This document shows, in pieces, positions 11,861-23,761 of a stretch of DNA of 64,000 nucleotides. This DNA is from Turnera subulata (taxonomy: Eukaryota; Streptophyta; Magnoliopsida; Malpighiales; Passifloraceae), in contig JAKUCV010006848.1 in the NCBI GenBank assembly GCA_028386065.3, forward strand, positions 34,620 through 98,619, written 5' to 3'. A program made the translations under genes and the position numbers. Under the pieces are notes generated by a model. It saw only the letters and a list, made by a program, of their open reading frames with translations, made no database searches and was not told the DNA's origin. Position 1 is the stretch's first letter, and the number at the start of each line of letters is the position of its first letter.

Positions 11861-13416
11861 TTAGGATGATTCGAGAACAAGAGCAGCAGGTGCATCATTG
11901 ATTGAATGGGCGTGATTATGATCGCCTTCGTATGTGACAATCAGCATCATTGGGTCATCTAGTGCGCGTTCCACATGTTTTCTTGCAGGACATCCCCTTA
12001 CGCTACTGCACTTGTAATATCCCCTAAAACACACAAAGACCTCAACATCAGTTATCTTTGCCATTAATGGACTCAACCGACAACATTTCTCTGAATCAGC
12101 TTAGCAACATATCAGTTTGGTCGACCGACTAATTTATAGTCGCAGGTTGCCGTCAGTCGATAAAAACAAGGAAATACAATCAGGCATCATATGTCTTGGT
12201 TTCCATTCACATTTTTTAAACAGTAACATTTTTACGGGGATTAGATTTCGGGTCCTTGTTCTACATCTAGCTGTGTATTTGTTTTTTTTTAAAAGGGACA
12301 TGGTAGTACCTGGGATGAGGAGAGCCCTTGATTGGTTTTTGGCCATATTTTCTCCAGGAGAAATCATCAGGGGGAATATCTGCCATTTTGCTGCTGATTG
12401 CAGGGACTCTAACCACTCTCTTGACTCTGGATTTCCTGCTAAATCAAAACAAGATAAATAACATAATCAATACCAAAGGAATCTCCGCCATAAACGAATC
12501 TAACGAATTGAATTCAAAAAAACAGACGGTGGATTTGAAATATCTAGGTAACCAACCTTTTCTTAGAGCAGTGACATCGCCCCGAGGCAGAGGCACACTT
12601 GAGAGCAGCATCATCCATGGAGCTGCACTTTCTTTTAAGCGAAGAAGAAGACAGGGGAGGTTTACCAGAGGAAGGTTGTGTAAACTGGAAGCCAGAGGAC
12701 ATTGAACGCTGGACGCTATCGGTGTCGCCTGTTAAGGAAGATATGAAAGAAGTAGCGGCAGAAATCGATGGTGAATTGGAGAAAGTGATGGTAGAAGCCG
12801 CTTCAGGTCTCTCTGAAAACCCATTTTTGGGAACCAAAGGAGGAGTCTTTTGCTGCTGCTGGTGTTGGTGTTGGTGACTGGTAGGCAGAGGAGGGAGACG
12901 ATGAACTGGGGTCGGTTGATATACCTTAAAGGCAGAAACTGGCTCTTTTGGCTGCGAATTTGACACTTTAGAAGAAAGACCCAGGTCTTGAACTTGCTGT
13001 TTCGGTGTCTCCTGTGGTTGTTGTTGGGGAGGAGAAGTACAAGGAGAAGGAGAGGGAGAAGGGGAAGAAGAAGTAGAAGAAGCAACAGGGGCTCTTCTAA
13101 ACCGGGCATGACCTGTTCTTGTAGCTGGGGTGCGACCAAGCAAAGAAATAACCTTCTTGAAGTTGTTCACGGCCACATCTGTAACAGCCATAATAGTATC
13201 ATCCGACCCGAGATTTGAGCTTGAAGAAGAAGATGCCAAATCTTTGAGGTACTGGCGCTGCTGTTCTTGCTCTTGCCGTATCTGGCTTTGCTTGAGCAGC
13301 TTTATGACCTCTTCCACGCTCTGTATCCCAGCAGTTGCAGCTTCTCTAACCGCACTCTCTTGCAACTTTGTTGCAAAGCTATCACTAGAATAACCCATCA
13401 TCAGTTCCACAGCCAT
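11861..13416 (-). CDS. WRKY transcription factor, group IId
   Basis: Three exons: 12557-13416, 12310-12435 and 11861-12023, all with GT-AG junctions and matching phases (860+126+163 nt, 382 aa). The start at 13416 gives MAVELMMG, the usual group IId N-terminus; the frame upstream has another ATG at 13431 but only a TTG beyond it. Visible landmarks: a C-motif ([11 protein letters not shown], around 83-93), the HARF motif (RTGHARFRR, 100-108), low-complexity Ser/Pro/Gln tracts, the plant zinc cluster ([15 protein letters not shown]), WRKYGQK at 314-320, and a zinc finger C334-X5-C340-X23-H364-X-H366. The second intron splits the WRKY domain after its PR residues, typical of groups I-C, II and III. 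Group IId proteins bind W-boxes and calmodulin in the nucleus, commonly in defence or senescence. Confidence 0.93.
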
Positions 13417-14060
13417 CTCTCTAAACACCATCCAAGGTTGTACTTGTTGTATGTCTCTCTTGTTGTTGGTTGTGTTTTGGGTCAAAGGGAGAGAGGTCTT
13501 GTTATACTAGATATAGGCACAGAAATAGAATAGGATTCAACGGGGACTTTGAAACAAAAGGAAAAAACTATGAGAGAGAAAAAAAAAAAGAAAAAAAAAA
13601 GCGAATACAAAAAAGCAAAAGGAGAGAATGTGAAAGATGATGATAAAAAGAGGGAAGGGGCATAGAATAGATTACTATAGTACTATAGATGAAGTGTATT
13701 GGGAGAGTCAAACCTTGATCCCTTTCTCAATGCAATTGCAATGCAAGGGGGGCATCTACTAAGGTCACTGACCTGTCCTTTCTGTTTTTTCCCTTGCCGT
13801 CAACCCCATGATCGAATGGTCATCCGCCACGTGTTGGGCTTTTGTCTGGATGTTGACCACCTCTTTAAAAGAGAAGAGGGAGAGTGGGGGTTGGGGTCCA
13901 CTCCAAAGAAGAAACTGGTTGGAGAACGTGTAAAAATGATGAGAGATGTGGGGAGGGGGGGGGGAGATAAGGTCAAAAGGCAGCGATGAGCCGTTGGATT
14001 AATGACTCGGTAAAATCGGTGAGTTTGGTTGGGGACAGTGAGGTAGAGTTGACCTTTACC
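13417..14060 (-). promoter_or_regulatory. WRKY upstream region with clustered W-box cores and a G-box
   Basis: TTGAC cores on either strand lie at 13707-13711, 13799-13803, 13853-13858 (TTGACC), 13971-13976 (TTGACC) and 14049-14054 (TTGACC), plus a CACGTG G-box at 13828-13833. The segment is about 290-640 bp upstream of the WRKY start. W-boxes bind WRKY proteins, so auto- or cross-regulation is a reasonable inference. A poly-purine leader lies at 13555-13605. Confidence 0.5.
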
Positions 14061-15865
14061 AGCTTTTAATGCCCAATTTTTTTTTAAAGAAAAAAGAAAT
14101 ACATATAACGAAAGAGTCGTATAAATCAGGGAGAGAGTGGTGGGCCAGGCCGGGTTCCTCTTTTACCGGACACCAGTAGCTGCGTCAAAGCCTCCACCCT
14201 CAAGTCACATGGGATTCTCTTTCCTTTCTTCGTTCCTCGAGAAATTAATACTGGTTTCTTCCTCTTTCTTTTTTCTTTTGTTTTTTCTTCGCTTGCTTGT
14301 TTTGGCACTTTTTGACAAAATAAAAAGGCCCTCCTGCCTGGTCCACTTAACCGGTGGCTTAATTCTACTGTTGTTGGATTTTAGCATCTGTTTTTGCACC
14401 GTTTGATTTGATGTGTTCAAAATCTTTACCAAGATTGATGAATTTGAAGATGTCTTCTCCGGCATAGACCCCACAACCCTACTTCCATGAAGCTTTCCCC
14501 CCTGGCAGGATACCCACAAGTGGACATTCATTTCAAGCTAAAGGGTATCATTAGAATTAATAATCTAATGCGTGCCACGATGGTCAAACCTCAATTATTG
14601 CTTTGTTAATATGATCTGAACAGAGTTTACTATTTGATTTTCCAAATGGGCAGTACTACTGTACTAGTAGTGCTGTTTGACAAAAAACTTTAATCATATA
14701 TTATTGTCAAATATATTTCGAGCATTTTCGGTTGACCTTCCCTTTGTGTGCCTGGCTGGCTGGTTGGCATTATTTTTTTTTTTAACGGTAAGTAAGTAAA
14801 GGTTAAGAAAACGTGATACACAAGCATCCGCTTTAGTTTTTACTCCAGTGAGTCTTTTAGTTTTTTTTCTTTGATTCCTCGTTGAAATTTTTTTCTGTTT
14901 AATTCAAAATGAAGTTACGTGAACCTCGATTCAACAAAACTCGTTGGGAAAATACAGTAACGTGACTTAGATCTATAGACTACTGATCCAGGTGGGGAAC
15001 AGAAGGGAAAGAGAAGAAAGCTTGTCTTAAGATGACGTGAAACCTTGGACATCTCCAACTCCATCATATTTTTAATACATTGAACAGCAACAAGGAACAA
15101 ACAACAATTGGTTTGGTACTTTGGTTTCAATCCCTAGCTAATTGTGCGTCATCTTCTTATTCCAATAATGTGAGCTGTTCTTTTCTCGTCGCCCATCACC
15201 TATATATCATTAGTACCATCCCACTCAAATTATGAATGCTCGTTTTCCTTTTCTTGCAGGCTTGTGATATTGGGCTACGTCTGAATCCACCGTATTTCGT
15301 TAAGGTTTGCTGTCGTAGGCGACATAAAATTCTTGATTTTTTTTCCTTCTCTTTTTATGTTGTTTTTGTGTATGAAGTTGCGGGTCCATTGTTAATTAAT
15401 ATCATGATGATGGATTTTTAAAGTAAGAAGATACAAAATATGTTTTTGTAAATAATGTAGTTCTTTTTTCTTTTTCTTTCTAGATGACATATGCCAAGTT
15501 TTTCTTATCAAGATTGCATATTCAAAGCACCAAAGAAATCTAAAGGAAAGAATATTTATTATAAGTCAATTGCATTGCATTCCCGTCTTCCATCCCTCTT
15601 CTTTTTTTCACTTCGATCTAGACTTGTCTTTTTTTTTTTCACTTCACGGAAATCCATATATTTGATTTCATAATTCTAAACAAAAATTTGAACAAAAACC
15701 CAAGCCCAAAAAGAATAGAACTACAACTAGGAGTGTTGTTGTATAACCTTGAAGAGTGACCTATGTGCTACACTGCCATTAGTGGTGTTGTTCTCCTCTC
15801 TCTTTTTTTTTTTTCATAACCTCGGAGAGGTTGTCACATTTATTGCGCAAAATAATCAAAAATTT
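14061..15865. other. Intergenic region, no gene recognised
   Basis: AT-rich DNA with T-rich tracts. Several short open frames are low-complexity Lys/Phe/Ser strings. I see no exon-like sequence and no transposon ends. Confidence 0.5.
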
Positions 15866-16290
15866 AGGGTGGTTTGGGAGTGTTTTGTATTTTTAGTTAT
15901 TTAAGAATTGTTTGTACCTTAGAATAGTTCTTTAAAAACTAAAAATACAAAGCTTGTTTGAGAAAGATAAATTTAAAAACTGTTTTAAACTTTATGAGAA
16001 TTAATTTAAGTAATAAAAGATTTAAATTATCTATGATAATTTTACAAAAAAAAATGATGACATAATTTATTAATAATTGGATTTGGAACATTAGAATATT
16101 ATTTACTTAATACTTAAATATATAATTGAATATTCAAAGTATGTTTATAAATAAAAAATGAAAAAAAATATATTTTTGGAGATGATAGTTTGATATTTAA
16201 AAATTTTTAATATTACAAATAAAACTATTTTTTTGAGATTATAATTTGATATTGTTGGTTTTATTTAATAATACAAATAAAATTATGGAT
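15866..16290 (+). repeat. Relict end of a TIR-type repeat, homologous to 36072-36460
   Basis: It starts TTTAGGGTGGTTTGGGA and then runs through AT-rich sequence that follows, step by step, the segment beginning at 36072 (shared pieces include GTTTTGTATTTTTAGTT-like, AATACAAA(G/A)CTTGTTTG and TAATTTATTAATAATT-like strings). These are two copies of one dispersed element end. I cannot find its partner terminus nearby, so this copy is probably truncated by the repeat array that begins at 16346. Confidence 0.5.
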
Positions 16291-16469
16291 TGGCAAAACG
16301 CTGCCGTTTGGAAGCTAAAGTAGATCAAAACCAAAACCTAAGTCCAGATGGTGTAGGCAGATCCGAATCAAGATCTACTAGGTGGGGATTGTAAGGTTTG
16401 TACTCCCGAAAGAGAGAGGGAAGGCTATGCTCCAAGTGGTTTAAATGGTTCACGAGCAAGAATTGCCTC

Positions 16470-18869
16470 TTACTTGGAAACTTTTTCCACGGCAATCTTT
16501 TGCTTGGAAACCTCTTCATTGGCATTATCAATCTTTTTATAGTGAGGCTTTTCCTTATCAGTCTCGCCAGCCCCGTCTTTGTCGGCCTCTTTCTTCTCAG
16601 CGTATTCCTCGTCAACTTTTTTCTCGTGAGCCCCTTCCTTATCAACCTTGTCAGCCCCTTCTTTTTCAGCCTTTTTTTTCTCAGTATATTCTGCGTCAAC
16701 CTCTTTCTCGATTTGGTTAAGAAAATCACACAGAGCAGATGGTAAAAAAGGCCAGTATTGTAATTGTCCTTGCTTGAGCTCTTCTGCTGCTCTTGTCACA
16801 TAAGATGCATAGGTATCTATGAACACCCAAATTTGACACATGAGAATCATATTGAGATTAGACTCCAGACATGTTTGAATCATAAGATTGATGAGTTAGT
16901 CTTGGGTTGAAGCATGGATGGGCTTTAATTTTAATAGAATTTATACGTTATAGTAATTAAGACTTTTATATGCCTAAGATTATTGAGACGATTTAATCAT
17001 AGGATATGTTAAGGACTAAATTACTAAAATGTATTTTATCTCATTAAATTTGGGCTTGTTTATTTATTGAACCCAATTATATTTATTTTTGGGTTGAAGA
17101 TAAATGTAAGGGTCCAATTTAATAAGGTATGGACTTTTCTTCAGAATTGCACAGCCCATTAACACCTTGCTTGCAGACAAATTTAGATGGAAAATCAGAG
17201 TTAAATCATTCCTTAATAGCAAGAATGCTTTTGGTATGATTTTGGCTTAAAAGGAGGAATCAATGTGTAATTAGTTAATTAGGAGATGATTGAGGGGAGT
17301 AGTAATCAAGAAAGCAGAGGATTCTAAGCAGTCTAGGGGTTAATTACGTAGTAAGATCAATCAAGGAGGAATTAGGGGAGAATCGGGACCGAAAAAGGAA
17401 AGAACGGGCCCGGGCGGGATGACAGCCGGGCCTGGGCGGTCTTCCACCCATGACCGCCGGCCATGACGGTCATGCACCTCTAGAAACACGTTTTCTCCCT
17501 GATTTTTGCCCGTAATCTGATTCTACTCGGTTTTGGCCCAGATTTTTGGCCATTACCTTGATCATTAAGTTGGTCCACACCCCTAGGCTACCTAGAACAC
17601 TATAAATAGGACCCCCCTCTCATATTTCAAGGGACACATATTCTATTACACAAACACTCTTCATAAAGCTTTGAAGCTTGGAGAAATTCTATCTCTCCAA
17701 GCTTAAGAAATCAGGCAAAACTCTAGCAGAATTTTGTGGGTAGTATCATCCATTGAAGGCAGCAAAAAGGGAAAATCGAGAAAAACTCCAAGATTGAATT
17801 GAGGAGCGGGAGGAAATTGTGTGAGAGGCACAACCCAAACCAAGAAGCTAGAGGGGGGCTACAAGAGGTAATCCTAATCCCTTTTTGTCTGACCAATTAT
17901 TATTGAGATGCTGATGTTGATGATGATGTGATTGTTGTGATGCCATGTCAAGAACTACGTTGGCTTTGAACCTGGTCGTTGGGGTACGTAGGTGGTTTCT
18001 AGTGGTGGAAACTCAAGCCCAATCTTCTTCTTCTCTCCTTTCTTTTTAATATTCAGTTATTATGTGTTTTGATGTTCACACTTGCACACTTGCACAAGGC
18101 ATACATAATCCTCTAATTGCACAAAGTTTTGCCCCAACATGGATGAGTGCCTAACACCTTCCCATCCATGACGAATCTCCGGGTCTAACATCTTTGGTTC
18201 GTTATTCGGTTGCCTAAATGGAGTCACATGAAGGGTTTTTCCTAAGTTTTTGCCCCTTAATAAAATTTGGATGGTGACTCCAAAAATATTGGATGATGGT
18301 TATGAAGAAGGTGTGAAGGAAAGGTGAATAGGCCCAAGTGATTTTGGATCAGGAATTCACAGTATCCAGCTCTTTTCCAGACGAGCCACATGTTGTCTAT
18401 CACTGTCACTCTTAAAAAAATGTGTGATATACTTATTCTGAGAATCCACCTCAGGAAATGCTTCGGCAACCGAAGATATCAACACCTTTCCAATGATGTT
18501 GTGGAGAGCCACAAGTAGGCAGTTGCCAGCCAGCCAACTAGTACCTGCAATCCCTAGGGCGAAGAAACCACCTTTTGGTCTTGCACGACGACACGCGGTG
18601 TTGTGGGGGCTTTGCCATTGCTGCCCCGCTGTGAAATGAGGGAGCCGGAGTTTGGCAGCCGTAGGAATTGTTGTTCTATGAACGCATAAAACACTTGACG
18701 CCCGAGAGACAAGAGTTAGGGATTTTTCATTTTCGGTATGCCACTGTGGATGGGAATCTATGCTGCCACGGTAATTGCCCTGATTTAACCGGCCACAGCC
18801 TCTACCACGCCTCCTCTTAGAAGAAGGACGAAAAGATGCATATAGCTGCACCATATTTACAAAGGACAA
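16470..18869 (-). pseudogene. Antisense Lys/Glu-rich reading frame of the array, copy A, split by the solo LTR
   Basis: Reading the minus strand, the frame has an Arg/Gly-rich start (FRPSSKRRRGRGCGRL), then a hydrophobic segment (FFALGIAGTSWLAGNCLLVA), a region like VAEAFPEV..NKYI..KSDSDRQHVARLEKSW, then after the LTR gap LPSALCDFLNQ and a C-terminal tail of Glu/Lys/Asp/Ala repeats (EKKKAEKEGADKVDKEGAH) at 16470-16883. The parts recur in the same order in copies B and C, so they were once one protein. I do not recognise the family. Frameshifts and the LTR break this copy. Confidence 0.5.
16818..18361. mobile_element. Solo LTR (1544 bp) with TSD GTATC
   Basis: Inserted in array copy A: GTATC occurs at 16813-16817 and again at 18362-18366, and the uninterrupted copies B and C read straight through this point. 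The insert starts TATGAA and ends TTCACA; the expected inverted ends are TGTGAA/TTCACA, so the first G appears mutated to A. TATAAATA at 17601-17608 is a plausible LTR promoter, and the TGGTGACTCCAAA string near 18271 is of a kind seen near the 3' end of Ty3/Gypsy Tat-lineage LTRs. No second LTR or internal domain is present. Confidence 0.8.
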
Positions 18870-19654
18870 ACCTGATGGAATTGCTTTGACGGTTGTCTAA
18901 GTGGACACAGTTGGTGGAATAGCAAGGACTTTCACTGGATCATTTAGGATATATTCCTAGCTGGTTGACAAACTCTGAAGTTCAGAATAGAGGATCGACT
19001 CATATCGTTTGGAGAGCGATCTCCAAAAAATCTTCGCACACCTAACCTAGAACACATAGGTCTTTTTTTGAATCAACCACCACCAGCACCACAAAATCTT
19101 CGCATGTCTAAGGTACCTCAGAATCAACCAGATGCATCAATATTACAAGAAATCCTATTTCTGGTTTTCAAGTTAGTCATCTCAGATTTATTCCCAAAGA
19201 TGTTCCCTTTAGCTAACCATGTTCCTTTACCTGCCCAAACTATAAATCGAATCCTCTTTTAAAATGGGATTTTGTTGATCCTAAAGATGTTACCCTTACC
19301 CAACTATGTTCCCCTTACTACCAAAACTATAGATTGTCTCCTTTCTTAGCTTGGCAACCAGTTACTTCTACTTTGGTAGATGGTGAAATCAGCTTGAAGA
19401 CTTGGTTGGCTGAAAACAAGGTAAGATGGTTACATACATAGTAGGAAACGCTAAATTTTAAAAGAAGGGCCAAGCTTGTAAAAGTCAGTAATTGGAAGCC
19501 CATAATGACCAAAGGGTCATGTGTTCGAATCCAAAGGGCTTTCACTTAAGAGAGGGTGTTAGAGTAATAAGAACCAAAACTAGTTCTGCGGCCTCAACCA
19601 TCAGCTTAAGCTTTTGGTAGAGATGGTCACTTGACATGTTAGTGAAGCGCGTGT

Positions 19655-21470
19655 AGATGGTGTAGGCAGATCCGAATCAAGATCTACTGGGTGCGGGTTG
19701 GAAGGTTTTTGTAGCCCCCAAACATAGAAGGAAGGCTTTGGTGCAAGTGGTTTAAGTGTTTCATGAACAAGAATTACCTCTTACTTGGCAACCTTTTCCA
19801 CGGCAATCTTTTGCTTGGCAACCTCTTCAATGGCATTATCAATCTTTTTATGGTGAGCCTTTTCCTTATTAGCCTCGCAAGCCCCTTCTTTGTCAACCTC
19901 TTTCTTTTCAGCCTATTCCTCGAGAACATTTTTCTCATGAGCCCCTTTCTTATAAAACTTGTCAGCCCTTTCTTTGTCGGCCTTTTTCTTCTCAACATCT
20001 TCCTTGTCAACCACTTTCTTGACTTGGTTAAGAAAACCACACAAAGCAGATGGTAAAAGGCCTAGATTGCAATTGTCCTTGTTGAGCTCTTTTGTTGATC
20101 TTGCCACATAAGTATGCATAAGTATCCTGCTCTTTTCCAGATGAGCCAAATGTTGTCTATCACTATCACTCTTAAGAAGATGTCTGATATACTTATTCCT
20201 ATAACCCACCTCAGGAAATGCTTCGGCAACCAAAGACAGCAACACCGTTCCAATGATGTCGTGGAAAGCCATAAGCAGGCAGTTGCCAGCTTGCCAACCA
20301 GTACCTACAATCCCAAGGGTGAAGAAACCATCTTCAGCCGGCACTAATTAAACGAGACGTCCTGTCGAGACACGGCCACCATCAACCACCATTTGGTCAT
20401 GCACAACGCAACGAGGCAATGTGGGGGCTTTGTCGTTGTTGTCCTGTTGTGATATGTGGGAGCTGGAGTTTGAGGCAGCCGAGGGTGTTCGATGAACGCA
20501 GAAAACATTTGAGGCTTGCGAGAGAGACAAGAGTTAGGGTTTTTTCGTCTTCGGTCTACAACTTTGGACAGGAATCTATGTAGCCACGACAATTTCCCCA
20601 ATTTAAGCGGCCATGGCCTCTACCACCCCTCCCCTAGGAAGGACGAAAAGATGCATCACGCTGCACCACATTTGCAAGGGGCAAACCAAATCGAATAGCT
20701 TTGGTGGTTGTGTCAGTGAAAACAGTTGGTGGAATAGCATGGACTTTCACTGGATCATTTACAATATATTCCTAGATGGTTAACATATTCTGGAGTTTAG
20801 AGTGAAGGATTGGCTCATATTGTGTGGAGACTGAGCTCCACAAAATTTTCGCATGCTTAAGGTTCCTTAGAATCAACCAGATGCATCAGTATTATTTCAC
20901 GTAAAAAATCCTATTTTGGATTCCAAGTTACTCATCTCAGATTCATTCCCAAGGATGTTCCCCTTAGCCAATCATGTTCCATTATCTGCACAAACTATGA
21001 ATCGAATCCTCTCTTAAAATGAGATTCTCCTGATCCTAAGGATGTTACCCCCACCCAGCCATGTTCCCCTTACTGCCGAAACTATGGATTGGCTGTTTTC
21101 TTAGTTTGGCAACCAGTTGCTCCTGCTTTGGTAGATGGCGAGATCAGCTTAGAGACTTGGTTGACTGAAAATAAGGTTAAGATGGTTGCATACATAGTGG
21201 GTAACACTTGATTTTAAGAGAAGGGACAAGCTTGTAAAAGTGAGTAATTGGAATGCCATAATGAACAAAGGGTCATGTGTTCTAATCCATATGCCTCTCT
21301 CCTTGTTGAGTTAAAAATCATAAGGTATGGTTGGACCTGAGTAAGTTTTAAGCCCAAACACTTGAGGGAGGGTGTTAGAGGAATAAGAACCAAAACCAGT
21401 CCTGGGGCCTCAACCATCAATTTAAGCTTTTGGTTGAGATGGTCACTTGACATGGTAGAGAAGCACGTGC
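19655..21470. repeat. Array unit, copy B
   Basis: Second direct copy, 1.82 kb and uninterrupted. Its right end reads GGTGTTAGAGGAATAAGAACC, AACCATCAATTTAAGCTT, GAGATGGTCACTTGACATGG and then GTAGAGAAGC, which looks like a decayed LTR end followed by an initiator-Met primer-binding site (TGGTATCAGAGC type). If so, the units are LTR-element derivatives joined head to tail. Confidence 0.7.
19774..20601 (-). pseudogene. Antisense Lys/Glu-rich reading frame, copy B
   Basis: The middle and tail form one 143-codon open stretch at 19913-20344: FFTLGIVGTGWQAGNCLL, VAEAFPEVGYRNKYI, SDSDRQHLAHLEKS, LLPSALCGFLNQ, then the charged VDKEDVEKKKADKERADK repeats, which continue in a second frame to about 19774. 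The Arg/Gly-rich N-terminal part is out of frame at 20348-20601. It has the same order as copies A and C. Family unknown; decayed. Confidence 0.45.
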
Positions 21471-22650
21471 AGATGGTGCAGGCATATCCGAATCAAGATC
21501 TACTGGGTGCGGAATGGAAGGTTTTTGTAGTCCCGAAAGAGAGAAGGAAGGCTATGCTGCAAGTGGTTTAAGTGGTTCACGAACAAGAATTGCCTCTTAC
21601 TTGGAGACCTTTTCCACGAAAATCTTTTGCTTGGAAACCTGTTCAATGGAATTATCAATCTTTTTATGGTGAGTCATTTCCTTATCAGCCTCGCCAGCCC
21701 CTTCTTTGTCGGCCTCTTTCTTCTCAGCGTCTTCCTCGTCAACATTTTTCTCGTGATCCCCTTCCTTATCAGCTTTGTCAGCCCCTTCTTTGTCGGCCTT
21801 TTTCTCCTTAACATCTTCCTCGTCAACGTCTTCCTTGACTTGGTTAAGAAAACCACACAGAGAAGATGGTAAAAAAAAGCCTGGATTGCAATTGTTCTTG
21901 CCTGAGCTCTTCTGGTGCTCTTGTCACAAAAGTATGCATAAGCATCCAGCTCTTTTCCAGACGAGCCACATACTGTCTATCACTGTCACTCTTATGAAGA
22001 TGTTTGATATACTTATTCCTACGACCCACCTCAGGAAATGCTTCGGCAATCAAAGACAACAACACCTTTCCAATGATGTCGTGGAAAGCCACAAGCAGGC
22101 AAATGTCAGCCCGCCAACCAGTACCTACAATCCCAAGGGCGAAAAAACCACCTTCAGCCGCCACTAATTAAATGAGACGACCTGCCGAGACACGACCACC
22201 GCCAACCACCTTTTGGTCATGCACGGCGCAACGTGGCATTGGGGGGGCTTTGCAGTTACTGTCCCGCTTTGAAATGCGGGAGCCAAACTTAAGGTAGTCG
22301 GGACAATTGCTGTTCGACGGACGCAAAAAACAGTTAAGGCCCGCGAGAGAGACAAGAGTTATGGTTTTTTTTGTCGTCGGTCTGCCACTGTTGACGGGAA
22401 TCTATGTAGCCACGATAATTTGCCTAATTTGAGCGGCCATGGCCTCTACCACCCCTCCACCCAGGAAGGACGAAAAGATGCATCACGCTGCACCACATTT
22501 GCAAGGGGCAAACCAGATGGAATAGCTTTGGCGTTGTGTTAGTAGACAAAGTCGGTGGAATAGCAAGGACTTTCACTAGATCATTTACGATATATTCCCA
22601 GCTGGTTAATAGACTCTGGAGTTTAGAGTAATGGATCGGCTCATATTATG
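21471..22650. repeat. Array unit, copy C (right end missing)
   Basis: Third copy, similar to B from AGATGGTGCAGGCA through the antisense frame (21844-22164 encodes the FFALGIVGTGW..SDSDRQYVARLEKSW block). Homology stops near 22650 after CGGCTCATATTATGTG, where unrelated sequence begins. The unit's LTR-like right end is therefore absent. Confidence 0.7.
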
Positions 22651-22763
22651 TGCACTAAAAGAGGCGACGTATCCCCCGCAACCATGCTTGCTTCTAAACC
22701 GAAAAGACAGCTCAGTGCCACTGAAAAGCAAAACTCCAAGCACCACTAGCATCACGTCACACT

Positions 22764-22813
22764 CCCCTTGCACTAGCTATACTAGGATTGCCTAGTATAG
22801 CTACCGCAAGGGG
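22764..22813. repeat. 23-bp inverted repeat with 4-nt loop
   Basis: The arm 22764-22786 begins CCCCTTGCACTAGC and the arm 22791-22813 ends GCTACCGCAAGGGG. They pair at 21 of 23 positions around loop ATTG. Flanking CACA and TGTG could extend the stem after a small bulge. Confidence 0.75.
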
Positions 22814-23761
22814 GGTTGTGTCGTTCAATGTAACTAAAAGCCAATATTGTGACATCCAAAAAGCCATCCGTTTTGCCAATATTACTGCAGCTATAGTGTG
22901 TATGGGGGAATTAGGGATTGACACTCTTTTAAACAACAACTAACCTCTTCTACTTATATTTGGAATATTTGGAACAACCACTCCATCTTTTGGATTTATA
23001 ATTACATATAGAGAACAAAAAAAAAAAGGAATTTATCATTGCGACAAAATTTTGTGTTGGCAGAGGGGGAAAACCTCATTTGAAATTTGGATTGAGTGAG
23101 AAAGAATATAATATCATTAAATGAGAGAGGATAAGAGAAGGAACTGAAAGGATGGTGTAGTTGTCTAATAAATAGGTAGTAGAGCAGCAACAGTGGTCTA
23201 ATTTGCTCTTGTTCTATTTATTAAGAGGAAACGGAGAGTAGGCATTGTTTGGTAGTGTTGCTTCCGGCTCTTACCCTCGCTGTGTAAAACTATCAAACAG
23301 AAATAGAAACAGGTGATATCCACTACAGCTTCTTTTTTTTTTTTTCCTTTTTCCTAATTACTAAATCTATTTTTTTTTTTTGTTGGGTATATTTTATACA
23401 CATCACTAAGTTTCATTTTCAGTTGTTGTGGCCTGGAGTTGGAACTGGATAGACTCACTTTGGTTTGTTGTCCATATCCCGCCTCTTACTTGTTCAAGAT
23501 CTCTTCTTTTTATTTGCTTTTTCTTTTTCTGTGTTATTTTTTATTCTTAACTTTGTTTGTAGGTTGTGCAAAATGGGGGGTTATGCATGCAAATTGCCTC
23601 CATAACCCCATTAACTCTTTTTATAAGGCTTCCCCTTTTCCTAAATTTCGTTGCTTTTTTAACTGTCATTAGGGTTTGCATTGATACTGAAGATTGGGTT
23701 TTAAGTGTTGTCTCTCTGTTTCTTTATCTGTCTGTATTCACTTTAGATCAATGGCCTGCAA

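Larger units (their letters stand above)
16346..19654. repeat. Array unit, copy A (interrupted by a solo LTR)
   Basis: First of four direct copies of a unit that begins AGATGGTGTAGGCAG. Removing the inserted solo LTR leaves about 1.76 kb, matching the spacing of copy B to copy C. On the minus strand it encodes the Lys/Glu-rich antisense product, with a 170-codon open stretch at 18357-18869. The plus-strand end carries TGTTAGAGTAATAAGAACC and AACCATCAGCTTAAGCTT, which resemble the 3' end of plant LTRs. Copy A keeps a segment near 19040-19085 that copy B has lost between two CCACAAAATCTTCGCA-like repeats. Confidence 0.75.

Noticed and set aside
12599..13393. Several plus-strand frames opposite WRKY exon 1
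   Set aside because: They are antisense shadows of the Ser/Pro/Gln-rich WRKY coding sequence.
13417..13485. Upstream extension of the WRKY frame
   Set aside because: Its first codon is TTG, and the group IId family starts at MAVEL (13416). The extension is treated as 5' UTR, although an ATG at 13431 remains possible.
22764..22813. Hairpin as a microRNA precursor
   Set aside because: A 4-nt loop and only about 23 bp of stem are too short for a typical plant pre-miRNA. It is kept as a structural finding only.
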